Assembly (NCBI GenBank): GCA_003480725.1
Contig: QUJQ01000002.1
Span: 491,986-555,985 of the forward strand
DNA length: 64,000 bases
Direction of reading: 5' to 3'
Source of the DNA: Clostridiaceae bacterium AM27-36LB
Lineage (GTDB): Bacteria > Bacillota > Clostridia > Lachnospirales > Lachnospiraceae
This document shows positions 1 to 11,880 of the stretch, piece after piece (the stretch's first letter is position 1; each line of letters begins with the position of its first letter). The notes under the pieces are model-generated. The model made no database searches. It was not told the origin of the DNA and saw nothing but the letters and a program-made list of their open reading frames with translations. Position numbers and translations under genes: made by a program.

Positions 1-1113
<1,113 letters not shown>

Positions 1114-1174
1114 TTATCAGAATCAATAAGACTCTTTATTCTATTGTAAAAATAGCTCTTATCATACGTAGTTC

Positions 1175-1203
1175 ATTTTATCACAACTGCACAGACTTGT
1201 CCA
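1175..1203 (-). promoter_or_regulatory. Sigma-A-like promoter of the oxidoreductase gene
   Basis: On the minus strand, -35 TGGACA (1198-1203) and -10 TAAAAT (1175-1180) are separated by exactly 17 bases, each one base off consensus. This leaves a leader of about 70 nt before the start codon. The rest of the 143-bp gap to dnaJ is AT-rich; I see no hairpin with a T-run in it. Confidence 0.6.
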
Positions 1204-1241
1204 TTTTTCTGTCAATTTTTTTTGATGATTTTTGTCAAATA

Positions 1242-2417
1242 TTATAAGTCTTCCAGATTTTCCTTCAGCTTATCCATAAATCCTTTTTTCTTCGGCTTTC
1301 CGGCTTCTGGCTTCTGATTCAGAGTATTTCCGTTTTCTTTATCGTATTCCTTCAGTGCTTCTTTTGCCGCATGACTTAAATTAGTCGGAACCTCAACGAC
1401 CAGAGTCACATAATGATCACCGCGCACGCCCTTGTTTCTGAGAGACGGCATACCTTTTCCTCTGAGCCGTACTCTGGTATCGGTCTGGGTTCCTGCCTTC
1501 ACATCGTACTCTACTTCTCCGTCCACTGTCTTGATACGAATGGTTCCTCCAAGTGCTGCCACCGGAAAACTGATCGGTACAGTAGAAAAAATATCCACAT
1601 CCTGACGCTGGAAGATTGGATGTCGGCTCACCTGAACTTCCACCAGCAGATCGCCTCTCGGTCCTCCATTGACACCTGGTTCTCCTTTTCCACGGATACG
1701 GATGCTCTGTCCATTATCAATTCCCGCCGGAACAGATACGGAAATCTTTTTCTTGCTCGCAATATATCCGGTTCCATAGCAATCCGGGCATTTGTCCTTG
1801 ATGATCTTACCGGTTCCATTACAGTCCGGGCATGGGCGGACATTCTGTACCATACCAAACAGAGACTGCTGGGTATATACCACCTGACCTTTTCCTCCAC
1901 ATTTCGGACAGGTCTGCGGTGTAGTTCCCGGTTTTGCTCCGGTACCATGACACTTTTCACACTCATCTTTCAGTGTCAACTCCAGCTCCTTCTCGCAGCC
2001 GGTCACTGCTTCTTCAAATGTAATGCGCACAGCGGCACGTAAATCTGCACCTCTCATAGGTCCATTGCTGTTTCTGCGGCTTCTTCCACCTCCGAAAATA
2101 TCTCCGAAAATATCTCCGAAAATATCTCCCATATCAGCTCCGTTAAAATCAAATCCGCCAAATCCGCCGGCTCCGCCACCGCCCTGTTCAAAGGCTGCAT
2201 GACCAAACTGATCGTATTTTTTACGTTTTTCTGCATCACTTAAGACAGCATATGCTTCTGAAGCCTCTTTGAACTTCTGTTCAGCTACCTTGTCTCCTGG
2301 ATTCATATCCGGATGATACTTCTTTGCCAGTTTTCTGTAGGCACTCTTGATCGTTCCTTCGTCTGCATTCCGGTCTACGCCAAGGACTTCATAATAATCT
2401 CTCTTCGTCTCTGCCAT
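1242..2417 (-). CDS. dnaJ: Chaperone protein DnaJ (Hsp40)
   Basis: Co-chaperone that delivers unfolded protein to DnaK and stimulates its ATPase; cytoplasmic. The start at 2417 ([13 protein letters not shown]) is chosen over an upstream in-frame extension because the J domain begins there; the ribosome site is only a modest AAAGGG. The J domain covers residues 1-70 with HPD at 35-37, followed by a Gly/Phe-rich linker. All four CXXCXGXG zinc motifs are present ([32 protein letters not shown]), then the C-terminal substrate-binding domains. At 391 residues it is a full-length type I DnaJ. Last gene of hrcA-grpE-dnaK-dnaJ, 196 bp after dnaK; the gap holds a small inverted repeat (near 2571-2587) without a T-run. 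Confidence 0.97.
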   Translation of the reverse strand: MAETKRDYYEVLGVDRNADEGTIKSAYRKLAKKYHPDMNPGDKVAEQKFKEASEAYAVLSDAEKRKKYDQFGHAAFEQGGGGAGGFGGFDFNGADMGDIFGDIFGDIFGGGRSRRNSNGPMRGADLRAAVRITFEEAVTGCEKELELTLKDECEKCHGTGAKPGTTPQTCPKCGGKGQVVYTQQSLFGMVQNVRPCPDCNGTGKIIKDKCPDCYGTGYIASKKKISVSVPAGIDNGQSIRIRGKGEPGVNGGPRGDLLVEVQVSRHPIFQRQDVDIFSTVPISFPVAALGGTIRIKTVDGEVEYDVKAGTQTDTRVRLRGKGMPSLRNKGVRGDHYVTLVVEVPTNLSHAAKEALKEYDKENGNTLNQKPEAGKPKKKGFMDKLKENLEDL

Positions 2418-2613
2418 AATCTTACCCTTTCGAATCTGCAAAAGCTTTTTTTGCACACGAACACCCACGAGCAGGACAACACCTTGTGCGGTGCTGCATT
2501 CTGCCCGCGGGTATTTGTCACGCGGCTGCTTTCACAGCATATTTCTTATTTCTCATTTTATGGCAGATGACCTGCCATTGATCAGCATTTGCATTTGCTT
2601 CTGCCGACTTATT

Positions 2614-4581
<1,968 letters not shown>

Positions 4582-4595
4582 TCATTGCTTACACG

Positions 4596-5222
4596 TTAGT
4601 TTGCAACTTTTACCATACTGTGCCGAAGCACGGTATCTTTATATTTATAACCTTTCTGGAATTCTTCTGCGACAATGTTCTCGCCCAGCCCCTCATCTTC
4701 TGCATGCATCACTGCATTATGAAGATTCGGATCAAATTCCTGGCCCACCGCTTCGATGGGGGTTACACCCAGATCTGAAAGTACGGTGATCAGCTGCTTG
4801 TAGATCATCTCCATGCCGCTTGCCACCGGACCACCTTTCTGATCTTCCGGAATGCTTTTCAAACCTCTCTCGAAATTATCGATCACCGGAAGGATCTTTT
4901 CGATCACATCCTTTGCACCGACTGCATACATCTGAGATTTCTCTTTGTCAGTACGGTTCCGGAAGTTCTCGAACTCTGCCAGCTGACGCTTCAGTTTGTC
5001 AGTCAGCTCTGCGATCTGCTCATCCTTTTTATCTTTTTTCTCCTTCTTCTTACCGAAGAAACCTTTTTTATCAGTTCCGGCATCCTCTTCTGCTGTCTCA
5101 GGTTCTGTCTGTGCTTCTTCCTGATCTGCCGTCTCAGAAATATCTTCTGCCTTGGTATCCTCTACCACGATTTCTTCCTCCTGAGTTACCGGTTCCTGTT
5201 CCATTGTCTTGCTTTCTTCCAC
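4596..5222 (-). CDS. grpE: Nucleotide exchange factor GrpE
   Basis: Releases ADP from DnaK. The start is a GTG at 5222 preceded by AAAGGCGG with seven bases of spacing; an internal ATG at residue 7 is the alternative. The first 70 residues are strongly acidic with a Lys-rich patch, as in many clostridial GrpE, followed by a long coiled coil (LKRQLAEFENFRNRT) and the beta-wing domain ending VLRHSMVKVAN. Length is 208 residues. It starts 15 bases after hrcA ends and is cotranscribed with it. Confidence 0.96.
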   Translation of the reverse strand: MEESKTMEQEPVTQEEEIVVEDTKAEDISETADQEEAQTEPETAEEDAGTDKKGFFGKKKEKKDKKDEQIAELTDKLKRQLAEFENFRNRTDKEKSQMYAVGAKDVIEKILPVIDNFERGLKSIPEDQKGGPVASGMEMIYKQLITVLSDLGVTPIEAVGQEFDPNLHNAVMHAEDEGLGENIVAEEFQKGYKYKDTVLRHSMVKVAN

Positions 5223-5237
5223 AGTTGTTCCGCCTTT

Positions 5238-6260
5238 CTATTTATGAAAAACATCGTCCAGCTGATCCATAAGAGTCTTCAGCGTTCCCATAACGTTCTC
5301 ATAATCCATTCGTTTGGGACCGATGATACCTACCGTTCCCTGAAGTCCATTCCCCAGTTCATATGTGGCAGTTACCACACTGCAGTTCTTCATGCTCTGT
5401 ACTGGTGATTCACTTCCTATATACACCTGAATGCCTTTTTCCTCATTGCTGAGTGTCTCATTGACCAGATCCACCAGATTCTGTTTTTCTTCCAGAGTCT
5501 GAATGATCTCACTTGCTTTTCCGTTCTCGCTCAATTCCGGATAACGGAAAATATTGGTGGCTCCTCCAGTGTAGATCTCCATTCCTTCATCAGAATGGAT
5601 TGCCTCGGCCACTGCATCCACCACATCTCCGATGATATTACTATGGATGCCCGCCTGCTCTTTCATACTGGAAATCATCTGAAGATTGATCTCTTCGATG
5701 GTTTTTCCATTTAACATAGTATTCAGCAGGATATTCAGCTTCAGGATCGTCTCATCATTGAGATCTTCACAGATGGGGATCAGTTTGTTTCTGATCACAT
5801 TTCCCTCTGCAACAATCACTGCCAGGATCTGATGATCATCTACCTTGGACAACTGAATGAATTTCAGTTTGTTCTGATGATATTGTGGTGTGGAGATCAT
5901 GGTCGCATAATTGGTATTGTTTGCCAGTACTTTGACCACCTGCTTCAGCACCTTTTCCAGTCGGTCTGTCCGCTGGAACATCAATTCCTTTAGATCTGCA
6001 ACTTCTTGATTCTTTTCCTGCATCAGGTTATCCACATACAGCCGGTATCCTTTATCAGAAGGAATCCTTCCTGCGGAAGTATGGGGTTGAATGATATAAC
6101 CCATCTCTTCCAGATCCGACATCTCATTGCGGATAGTAGCAGAGGAAAGCTTCAGATCCGAATACTTCGATATGGTTCTTGATCCTACCGGTTCTCCAGT
6201 CTCCATGTAGTTCTGAATGATCGCATGTAAGATTTTTTTCTTTCTCTCATCCAGTTCCAT
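5238..6260 (-). CDS. hrcA: Heat-inducible transcription repressor HrcA
   Basis: Repressor of class I heat-shock genes, binding the CIRCE operator. The start MELDERKKKILHAII at 6260 has the site AAAGGAG. The N-terminal winged helix spans residues 1-75 (SSATIRNEMSDLEEMGY is the recognition region), then a GAF-like dimer domain; 340 residues is typical. First gene of its own regulon: a CIRCE element lies between its promoter and start codon, so the operon is autoregulated. Confidence 0.97.
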   Translation of the reverse strand: MELDERKKKILHAIIQNYMETGEPVGSRTISKYSDLKLSSATIRNEMSDLEEMGYIIQPHTSAGRIPSDKGYRLYVDNLMQEKNQEVADLKELMFQRTDRLEKVLKQVVKVLANNTNYATMISTPQYHQNKLKFIQLSKVDDHQILAVIVAEGNVIRNKLIPICEDLNDETILKLNILLNTMLNGKTIEEINLQMISSMKEQAGIHSNIIGDVVDAVAEAIHSDEGMEIYTGGATNIFRYPELSENGKASEIIQTLEEKQNLVDLVNETLSNEEKGIQVYIGSESPVQSMKNCSVVTATYELGNGLQGTVGIIGPKRMDYENVMGTLKTLMDQLDDVFHK

Positions 6261-6284
6261 GGTCTCAACTCCTTTCTCTGCTTG

Positions 6285-6311
6285 TTAGCACTCGTTTAAT
6301 TGGAGTGCTAA
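6285..6311 (-). promoter_or_regulatory. CIRCE operator
   Basis: Perfect inverted repeat TTAGCACTC - 9 bases - GAGTGCTAA, identical to the consensus HrcA operator. It lies just downstream of the -10 box and upstream of the hrcA ribosome site, so bound HrcA would block initiation or early elongation. It is the only copy in this window. Confidence 0.97.
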
Positions 6312-6326
6312 CATTTCCTGTAACTT

Positions 6327-6355
6327 AAGATATCACTACCCATATCTTTTGTCAA
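6327..6355 (-). promoter_or_regulatory. Promoter of hrcA-grpE-dnaK-dnaJ
   Basis: Minus strand: -35 TTGACA (6350-6355, perfect), 17-base spacer, -10 TATCTT (6327-6332). Transcription would begin about 10-15 bases before the CIRCE element. Confidence 0.8.
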
Positions 6356-6404
6356 GCATATTTAAATTTTTTTTGTGGAGTTTTTGTGAACAATTTCAAG
6401 TACA

Positions 6405-6438
6405 TAAAAACCGCCGGTTCATTTCCGAGCCGACGGTT
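6405..6438 (-). terminator. Intrinsic terminator of the cell-envelope operon
   Basis: Minus strand: 9-bp stem AACCGTCGG / CCGGCGGTT with one G-T wobble and a 12-base loop, followed directly by a T-run. It sits 20 bases after the stop of the TPR lipoprotein gene and insulates the heat-shock promoter from upstream transcription. Confidence 0.85.
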
Positions 6439-6457
6439 CCATTCCATATAAAATATT

Positions 6458-7309
6458 TTATCTGCTTTTCAAAAACTCATACTCTCTGGCTGCATCCGCA
6501 TCATCGGGATAGCTTTCCAGATAGCTTTCCATCTTTGCTTTTGCCGTAGGAAAATCAGATTTTCGCTCATAGACAGCTATCTCACTGGACAGAAGACTGC
6601 GAAGACTTCCCTGATCTCCCATGGCAATTCCCTGCTCCAGCGTTGCCAGCGCATCATCATATTTTTCCTGAGAGATCTGATAGGATGCCACACGTTCATA
6701 CGCATCCTGATGCGATGGAGACTCGCCACTTAAATAGTTCTGATACAGACTTACCGCATAATCCTGATTGCCGCTGTCCCAGTAAAGCTCTGCCTGCCAG
6801 TACATGCCTTCCTGATCACCATTTTTCACCGCCTCCTCCAGGCAGCTCTTCGCATTGGTGTAATCCTTCATATAATAATAGAGGCGTCCCTTCATGATCA
6901 GATCCTTTTTAGAAGTCCGGTTCAGTGCCTCTGTAAAATCTGCATTAGCTGCCTCCTGATTCTCAGCGTCCCGATAGAGCAGTCCACGGGTCAGATAAAT
7001 CTCTGCAGATTTCTTCACATCCAGAATCGCACTGCAGGTATCAATCGCCTGATCCAGATTTCCCTGATGGTACTCTGCTGTTGCTTTATAAGCCGCAATA
7101 TCCAACTCCAGACTGCCTACTTGCATATCAGAAAGCTTCAGTGCCTGATCAAAAGACTGAACTGCACTGTTGTAATCTCCACTCTGCGCCTGCGCAATTC
7201 CCTGTGTGCGAAGGGATTGCTGCTGTTCTTTTCTGTTTTCGCTGTTGCCACATCCGCACATCATCACTGCACATCCCACAACAACCAGCCATTTTACTGC
7301 TTTGTTCAT
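6458..7309 (-). CDS. TPR-repeat lipoprotein
   Basis: Predicted membrane-anchored scaffold protein of 283 residues; no enzymatic role is indicated. The start at 7309 (MNKAVKWLVVVG) has a GGGGGA site; a longer frame begins 18 codons upstream without one. A hydrophobic signal ends in MCGCG, with Cys20 (or Cys18) the likely lipidated residue. The rest is helical repeats of TPR character (for example DYNSAVQSFDQALKL, YDDALATLEQGIAMG). It overlaps the preceding glycosyltransferase by four bases (ATGA), implying translational coupling, and closes the operon. Specific function unknown. Confidence 0.8.
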   Translation of the reverse strand: MNKAVKWLVVVGCAVMMCGCGNSENRKEQQQSLRTQGIAQAQSGDYNSAVQSFDQALKLSDMQVGSLELDIAAYKATAEYHQGNLDQAIDTCSAILDVKKSAEIYLTRGLLYRDAENQEAANADFTEALNRTSKKDLIMKGRLYYYMKDYTNAKSCLEEAVKNGDQEGMYWQAELYWDSGNQDYAVSLYQNYLSGESPSHQDAYERVASYQISQEKYDDALATLEQGIAMGDQGSLRSLLSSEIAVYERKSDFPTAKAKMESYLESYPDDADAAREYEFLKSR

Positions 7310-8226
7310 GCTTTTCCCCCTCGCCAGAATGATGGACTCATCGTACATCTTAAGATCAGCCACATAGGCAGACTTCTGTATTGCTGTCCCATCTTATATC
7401 CCAAGAACTTTCCTGCACTCTGGGTCACCACCTGGATCATCAGCCACGGTTTCCCTATCTTTATACAATAAGAAAGACTTTTTTTCACCAGTTTGACTCC
7501 TTCGGACTCCGAACGGATGCCTCCGAACACCTCTGGATACATAGTCTGGGACACTGCCAGATCAAAATTCCGGTGAAATTGTTGAAATGCAGAGTAGTTA
7601 TGGGAATGAATCACCTTTGCTTTCGCGCAATACGCAATCTTTCCACCTTGTTTGATCATTGTTCCAGCCAGGATCATATCCTCGTTAAAGATCGTGTGTT
7701 TCACAAATCCACCAAGCTCCAGATATTTTTCCCTTCGCCAGGCCGCACACACATTAGAGCAGAAAAAAGTCTTGATCCCAAGTCTGTCCAGATCTTCTTT
7801 TGTCTTCACCATGCTCTGCTCCGGATAGTTAAAGCTTCTGGTGTATTTTTCCACCTCTCTGCAATCCTCGTTCGGAAGCTGTCTTGCATAGGCTGCCCAG
7901 ACTCCCGGATCATCAAAAGGCTTCACCAGCTCTTCTATCAATGTCTCGTCCGCCGGCATGGCATCCTGTGTCATGCAGACCACCAGATCTGCTGTCGACA
8001 TGCGGACTCCCCGGTCTCTGGTCCCACCATGATCAAATTCTTCTTTTGCCAGATGATATACTTCGACCCGATCCCAGATTCCAGTCAGTTCTGTTGGAAA
8101 ATGTTTTTCTTCCGTATTCATAAGAATGACCCGATGGATCGGATAATTCTGTGTTTTTAATCGTTTCAGGAGCTCTGTAAGCTTCCCGTCCGGTCGATAC
8201 ACCGGAATCAGTACATCTACTTCCAT
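7306..8226 (-). CDS. Family 2 glycosyltransferase, rhamnosyltransferase-like
   Basis: Transfers a sugar from a nucleotide donor to a growing cell-surface glycan; cytoplasmic or peripheral. GT-A fold: VDVLIPVYRPDG at the N-terminus, FDHGGTRDRG (around 64-73), the acidic MTQDAMP metal-site region, and FNEDMILAG further on. The FDHG-T-R-RG signature is common in rhamnosyltransferases. GGAG site at a good distance from ATG 8226; 306 residues. Donor inferred only from similarity, though dTDP-rhamnose genes lie 22 kb away. Confidence 0.82.
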   Translation of the reverse strand: MEVDVLIPVYRPDGKLTELLKRLKTQNYPIHRVILMNTEEKHFPTELTGIWDRVEVYHLAKEEFDHGGTRDRGVRMSTADLVVCMTQDAMPADETLIEELVKPFDDPGVWAAYARQLPNEDCREVEKYTRSFNYPEQSMVKTKEDLDRLGIKTFFCSNVCAAWRREKYLELGGFVKHTIFNEDMILAGTMIKQGGKIAYCAKAKVIHSHNYSAFQQFHRNFDLAVSQTMYPEVFGGIRSESEGVKLVKKSLSYCIKIGKPWLMIQVVTQSAGKFLGYKMGQQYRSLPMWLILRCTMSPSFWRGGKA

Positions 8227-8259
8227 ACTTACTCCACTTAAAAATAGTTTTATACAGAG

Positions 8260-8290
8260 AAAGCGAGGTAAGATAACACTCCCTCGCTTT
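8260..8290 (-). terminator. Hairpin between LCP and glycosyltransferase genes
   Basis: A perfect 9-bp stem (AAAGCGAGG / CCTCGCTTT) with a 13-base loop lies between the two genes. On the minus strand it is followed only by a weak T-rich stretch, so it could be a partial terminator or an RNA-stabilising structure rather than a full stop. Confidence 0.4.
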
Positions 8291-8306
8291 GCATTCTGCC
8301 TAATCC

Positions 8307-9440
8307 TTAATATCCAGTATCTGCAGTGATCTGCTCAGAGATCTTCTGCACCTCGCTGGAAGGTGTATAATCATAATTCTCATAGAGGAACTCATGAAGC
8401 TGACGTACATTCTCTGCCAGATTCACAGGAATAACACAGGAACCTCTTCCACTGATCGTACCTGTCTCTCTGTCAAACGGGAATCCAGCTGTATCTGCAA
8501 TATCATATCCGATCATCTGCGGAGCCATTTCCAGAAGCTCTTTGTTGGAATAATTGGTCGCAATCTTCGGGAACACAGCATTGATGATATCGTTGATCTT
8601 ACTAATCTCCATAGTCTTTGCCTTACGGACAAGCTCCTGGATCACTTCTCTCTGACGCTCGGTACGCTTGAAATCATCTCCTGCTGTGTAACGGATACGG
8701 CAGTAGGAAGTCGCCTGTACACCGTCCAGAGTCTGAAGACCTGTATGAGTCAGCGGTTTAGACGATACACCCGTTACCTTAGAAGTCTCTACCATATAGT
8801 TATTCAGATGATCGATCTCTGCCTCATCAACATCAATGTCTATGCCGCCCAACAGATCAACTGCATCTGTCATTGCTGCAAAGTCTACACTGATGTATTT
8901 TTCAATGGTCAGATCCAGATTCTTATTCAGCATCTTGATTGCCTGCTCCGGACCACCTGTAGAATATGCTGAGTTCGCTTTATTGAACTTTCCAGTGGTC
9001 ATATCCAGATAAGTATCACGGAATACAGATGCCAGACGAACTTCTCCAGTATCATTGTTGATACTTGCAATAATAATCGTATCGCTTCGGTTTCCTTTAC
9101 CAAGCTGACCGGACTCACGGGTATCCAGACCAAACAGTGCGACCGTCGTATAACCTGACATGGTTGCTACAGTGTCTTCTTCTATCCCCTCATTCACAGA
9201 GGTGTCTCCCTCACCCATATCCGGATGCTGAAGCTGATCCAATTTGCTTACAACATAGAATCCAATCAACACCACAAGAATCAGAAGAACCTCAACTGCA
9301 ATGATCATTCCTCTTTTCTTTTTCTTCTTTGTACTTCTCTTTTTACCGCCTTTTCTTCTGGTAGAAGGTGTGCCGGAAGCAGAACTGTGATGTGCAGCAC
9401 TTTTTCTGGAGGTCGGTTTTTTCATCGTTTCTTTTGCCAT
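8307..9440 (-). CDS. LytR-CpsA-Psr (LCP) family glycopolymer ligase
   Basis: LCP enzymes attach polyprenyl-phosphate-linked polymers (teichoic acid, capsule) to peptidoglycan outside the membrane. The first 44 residues are a very basic cytosolic tail (a run of Lys/Arg), then one membrane helix (about 45-65), then the extracellular LCP domain with SDTIIIASIN, VFRDTYLD and a conserved CRIRY...FKRTERQ arginine region. Site AAAGGATGA before ATG 9440; 377 residues. Located between the initiating sugar transferase and a glycosyltransferase, which supports a role in anchoring the polymer made by this operon. Confidence 0.93.
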   Translation of the reverse strand: MAKETMKKPTSRKSAAHHSSASGTPSTRRKGGKKRSTKKKKKRGMIIAVEVLLILVVLIGFYVVSKLDQLQHPDMGEGDTSVNEGIEEDTVATMSGYTTVALFGLDTRESGQLGKGNRSDTIIIASINNDTGEVRLASVFRDTYLDMTTGKFNKANSAYSTGGPEQAIKMLNKNLDLTIEKYISVDFAAMTDAVDLLGGIDIDVDEAEIDHLNNYMVETSKVTGVSSKPLTHTGLQTLDGVQATSYCRIRYTAGDDFKRTERQREVIQELVRKAKTMEISKINDIINAVFPKIATNYSNKELLEMAPQMIGYDIADTAGFPFDRETGTISGRGSCVIPVNLAENVRQLHEFLYENYDYTPSSEVQKISEQITADTGY

Positions 9441-9461
9441 AAGTCATCCTTTCTACGCCTG

Positions 9462-10871
9462 TTAATAAGCATTCTTATTTACAAAGCCCTTAAAAAAGGT
9501 CAGGAACAGGATCTTGATATCCAGCCCCATGGTCCAGTTTTCAATGTAATACAGGTCGTATTCAATACGTTTTTTAATTGATGTATCTCCCCGGTACCCA
9601 TTTACCTGCGCCCATCCAGTCAGGCCCGGCCGAACCTGATGTTTTACCATGTAGCGAGGAATCTCTTCCCGGAATTTTTCCACGAAGAAGGGGCGCTCCG
9701 GTCTTGGTCCCACAAGGCTCATATCACCTTTGAGAATATTGAACAGCTGCGGAAGCTCATCAATGCTTGTCTTGCGGATGACCTTTCCCACCTTTGTCAC
9801 GCGGGGATCATCTCTGACAGTCCATGCACGCTTTTCGCTCTTAGCAGACTGTACTTCCATAGAACGGAACTTATACATCTGAAAAGTCTGGTTATGGAGT
9901 CCAACTCGCTCCTGTTTGTATATCAACGGCCCTTTGGATGTTGTCTTTACCAAAACAGCCGTAACCAGCATAACCGGTGAAAAAATAATAATGGCAACGA
10001 TTGCCCCAACAATGTCCATAGCCCGCTTGCAGATCATATTAAAGCTGTTGGTCAGCGGTACATGACGAATATTGACTACCGGCAGACCTAAGAGGTCTTC
10101 TGTATAAGGTCTTGTCGGTATAATATCATTATAGTCCGGTACAAACTTTGTATGCACACCGGATTTCTCGCAGATCGCTACGATCCGTTTCAATTTATAA
10201 TATTCCCGAAGTGCCAGCGTCAGTGCGATCTCATCCAGACGATTATTTTCCAGGATTTTTTCCAACTCATCCGTGGATCCAAGCACTGCAATGCCTTTAT
10301 AGGTATATCCCGGCTCTTTATTATCATCCAGGATTCCACTGATTTTATACCCCCATTGAGGATTTGCAAGAATCCGATCAATAAATGCTTCTGCAGCTCC
10401 ACTGTATCCTACAAAGATCAAATGACGAAGGTTGAATCCTTTGCGCCGGATCTTTCTCAGACACCAGCGGATCAGATTTCTCGCAATAATCTCCAGCACA
10501 ATGTTGATCACATAAAAATATGCCAGCATCCAGCGGGAATAATATTTAATCGGCTCGATTACATCTCGCAGCGGGAAAAATGCTGCCATGACGATCAAAA
10601 TGCCGATGGTATTGGCTTTTACAATGTTGCCGCCTTCCAGCCTTCTTCCCTGCACTCTTTTGGATGTGTAGAGATTGCATGCCAGATACAGCATCAGGTA
10701 CAGCGGTATAATACCAATAAGTGCCACACAATACTGTGCCAGTGTCAGTCCCCTTTGATCCTTCAGGATCAGAAACTTGTAGATCCAGGCCAATACATAT
10801 GCGATACAGATCACCACTGCATCAATCACAACATGAAGACGGTTGAAATACCGTTGATTGTCTTTAATCAA
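9462..10871 (-). CDS. Undecaprenyl-phosphate sugar-1-phosphate transferase (WbaP/CpsE type)
   Basis: Initiates polysaccharide synthesis by transferring a sugar-1-phosphate to undecaprenyl phosphate. N-terminal membrane helices, a central CoA-binding-like domain (around 140-260), then the bacterial sugar transferase domain: [35 protein letters not shown] and [17 protein letters not shown]. The frame starts at a TTG (10871) preceded by GGATGAGGA. Full length at 469 residues. Initiating sugar cannot be read from sequence. Confidence 0.93.
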   Translation of the reverse strand: MIKDNQRYFNRLHVVIDAVVICIAYVLAWIYKFLILKDQRGLTLAQYCVALIGIIPLYLMLYLACNLYTSKRVQGRRLEGGNIVKANTIGILIVMAAFFPLRDVIEPIKYYSRWMLAYFYVINIVLEIIARNLIRWCLRKIRRKGFNLRHLIFVGYSGAAEAFIDRILANPQWGYKISGILDDNKEPGYTYKGIAVLGSTDELEKILENNRLDEIALTLALREYYKLKRIVAICEKSGVHTKFVPDYNDIIPTRPYTEDLLGLPVVNIRHVPLTNSFNMICKRAMDIVGAIVAIIIFSPVMLVTAVLVKTTSKGPLIYKQERVGLHNQTFQMYKFRSMEVQSAKSEKRAWTVRDDPRVTKVGKVIRKTSIDELPQLFNILKGDMSLVGPRPERPFFVEKFREEIPRYMVKHQVRPGLTGWAQVNGYRGDTSIKKRIEYDLYYIENWTMGLDIKILFLTFFKGFVNKNAY

Positions 10872-10891
10872 GAGTCCTCATCCTTTTCCCC

Positions 10892-11866
10892 TCAATTTCC
10901 CCTTCTGCCCGGCAGAAAAAGAAGTATATTTTTCCAAAGTTCAACTTGAATTGCCACATAAGCGGGCAAATTCTTCCATAAAAAACGAACTTTCCGGTCC
11001 TTGTGCTTCCTGCACAGCTCAAAACCTCTTGCAAGCCCCTCCCGGTAATCTTTTCCAAGTCCCTTTTTCACAAAAAACAGATATTTTATCAGAAATCCCA
11101 CCAGCAAAAACGGCATATTCAAAAGCATCTGTGCCAGCGGCATATTCTTGTAGATCATATACAGGTTATTTCCTGCTGAATGAAGCACCTTAAACCGATT
11201 ATATCTGGAACCGCTGGTGGCACTTCCTACATGAAACACCTCTGCATCCGGTTCGTACCAGCTCTTCCATCCATGGATTCTTGCTCTCCAGCACAGATCC
11301 ATATCTTCCAGATAGGCAAAATGAGCTTCATCAAAACCACCGATCAAACGCACCATCTCAGTCTGATAGATGGCCGCTCCTCCGCAGGCGGAGAAAATCT
11401 GATCAGCGGTCTCATATTCTTGTTTTGGACGCCCTTTTCCTCTGGCAATTCCCCAGCCAAGTGCACAGTAAAAATCGCCTGCATCATCCAGAAGATCTCT
11501 CTTCGTGTACATCAACATGCGTGCACTGCAGGAAAATCGGTTCCTGTCTTCCTTTATAGATGCTACCAGACTGGCAGCGAACAAAGACCGGACTTCTGTA
11601 TCATTGTTCAACAATATGACATATGGGCTTTTTGCCCTGTTGATACCTTCGTTGACTGCCCGACAGAATCCATAGTTCTGATCCAGGCAGACCAGTTCAC
11701 ATTGTGGATAGTTGGAAGAGATGAACTCCTGACTTCCATCCACAGAACCATTATCTATAATGATCACATCCATCTGAACCCCTGTCTGTGCAAGTACAGA
11801 GTCCAGACAGGTTTTCAGAAATGCGATCCCGTTATAATTCGGAATCACAATTGTTACGTCTGACAT
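10892..11866 (-). CDS. Family 2 glycosyltransferase
   Basis: GT-A glycosyltransferase of 324 residues: VTIVIPNYNG at the N-terminus, IDNGSVDGS (NDP-binding), LLNNDTEV with the metal-binding DXD-like site, then GGFDEAHFAYLEDMDLCWRA. A hydrophobic C-terminal segment (MLLNMPFLLVGFLIKYLFF) suggests membrane association. It sits 20 bp before the sugar transferase and 14 bp after the double-domain transferase. Resembles dTDP-Rha:GlcNAc-PP-lipid rhamnosyltransferase WbbL-type proteins; donor not established. Confidence 0.85.
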   Translation of the reverse strand: MSDVTIVIPNYNGIAFLKTCLDSVLAQTGVQMDVIIIDNGSVDGSQEFISSNYPQCELVCLDQNYGFCRAVNEGINRAKSPYVILLNNDTEVRSLFAASLVASIKEDRNRFSCSARMLMYTKRDLLDDAGDFYCALGWGIARGKGRPKQEYETADQIFSACGGAAIYQTEMVRLIGGFDEAHFAYLEDMDLCWRARIHGWKSWYEPDAEVFHVGSATSGSRYNRFKVLHSAGNNLYMIYKNMPLAQMLLNMPFLLVGFLIKYLFFVKKGLGKDYREGLARGFELCRKHKDRKVRFLWKNLPAYVAIQVELWKNILLFLPGRRGN

Positions 11867-11880
11867 GCGTAAACTTCTCC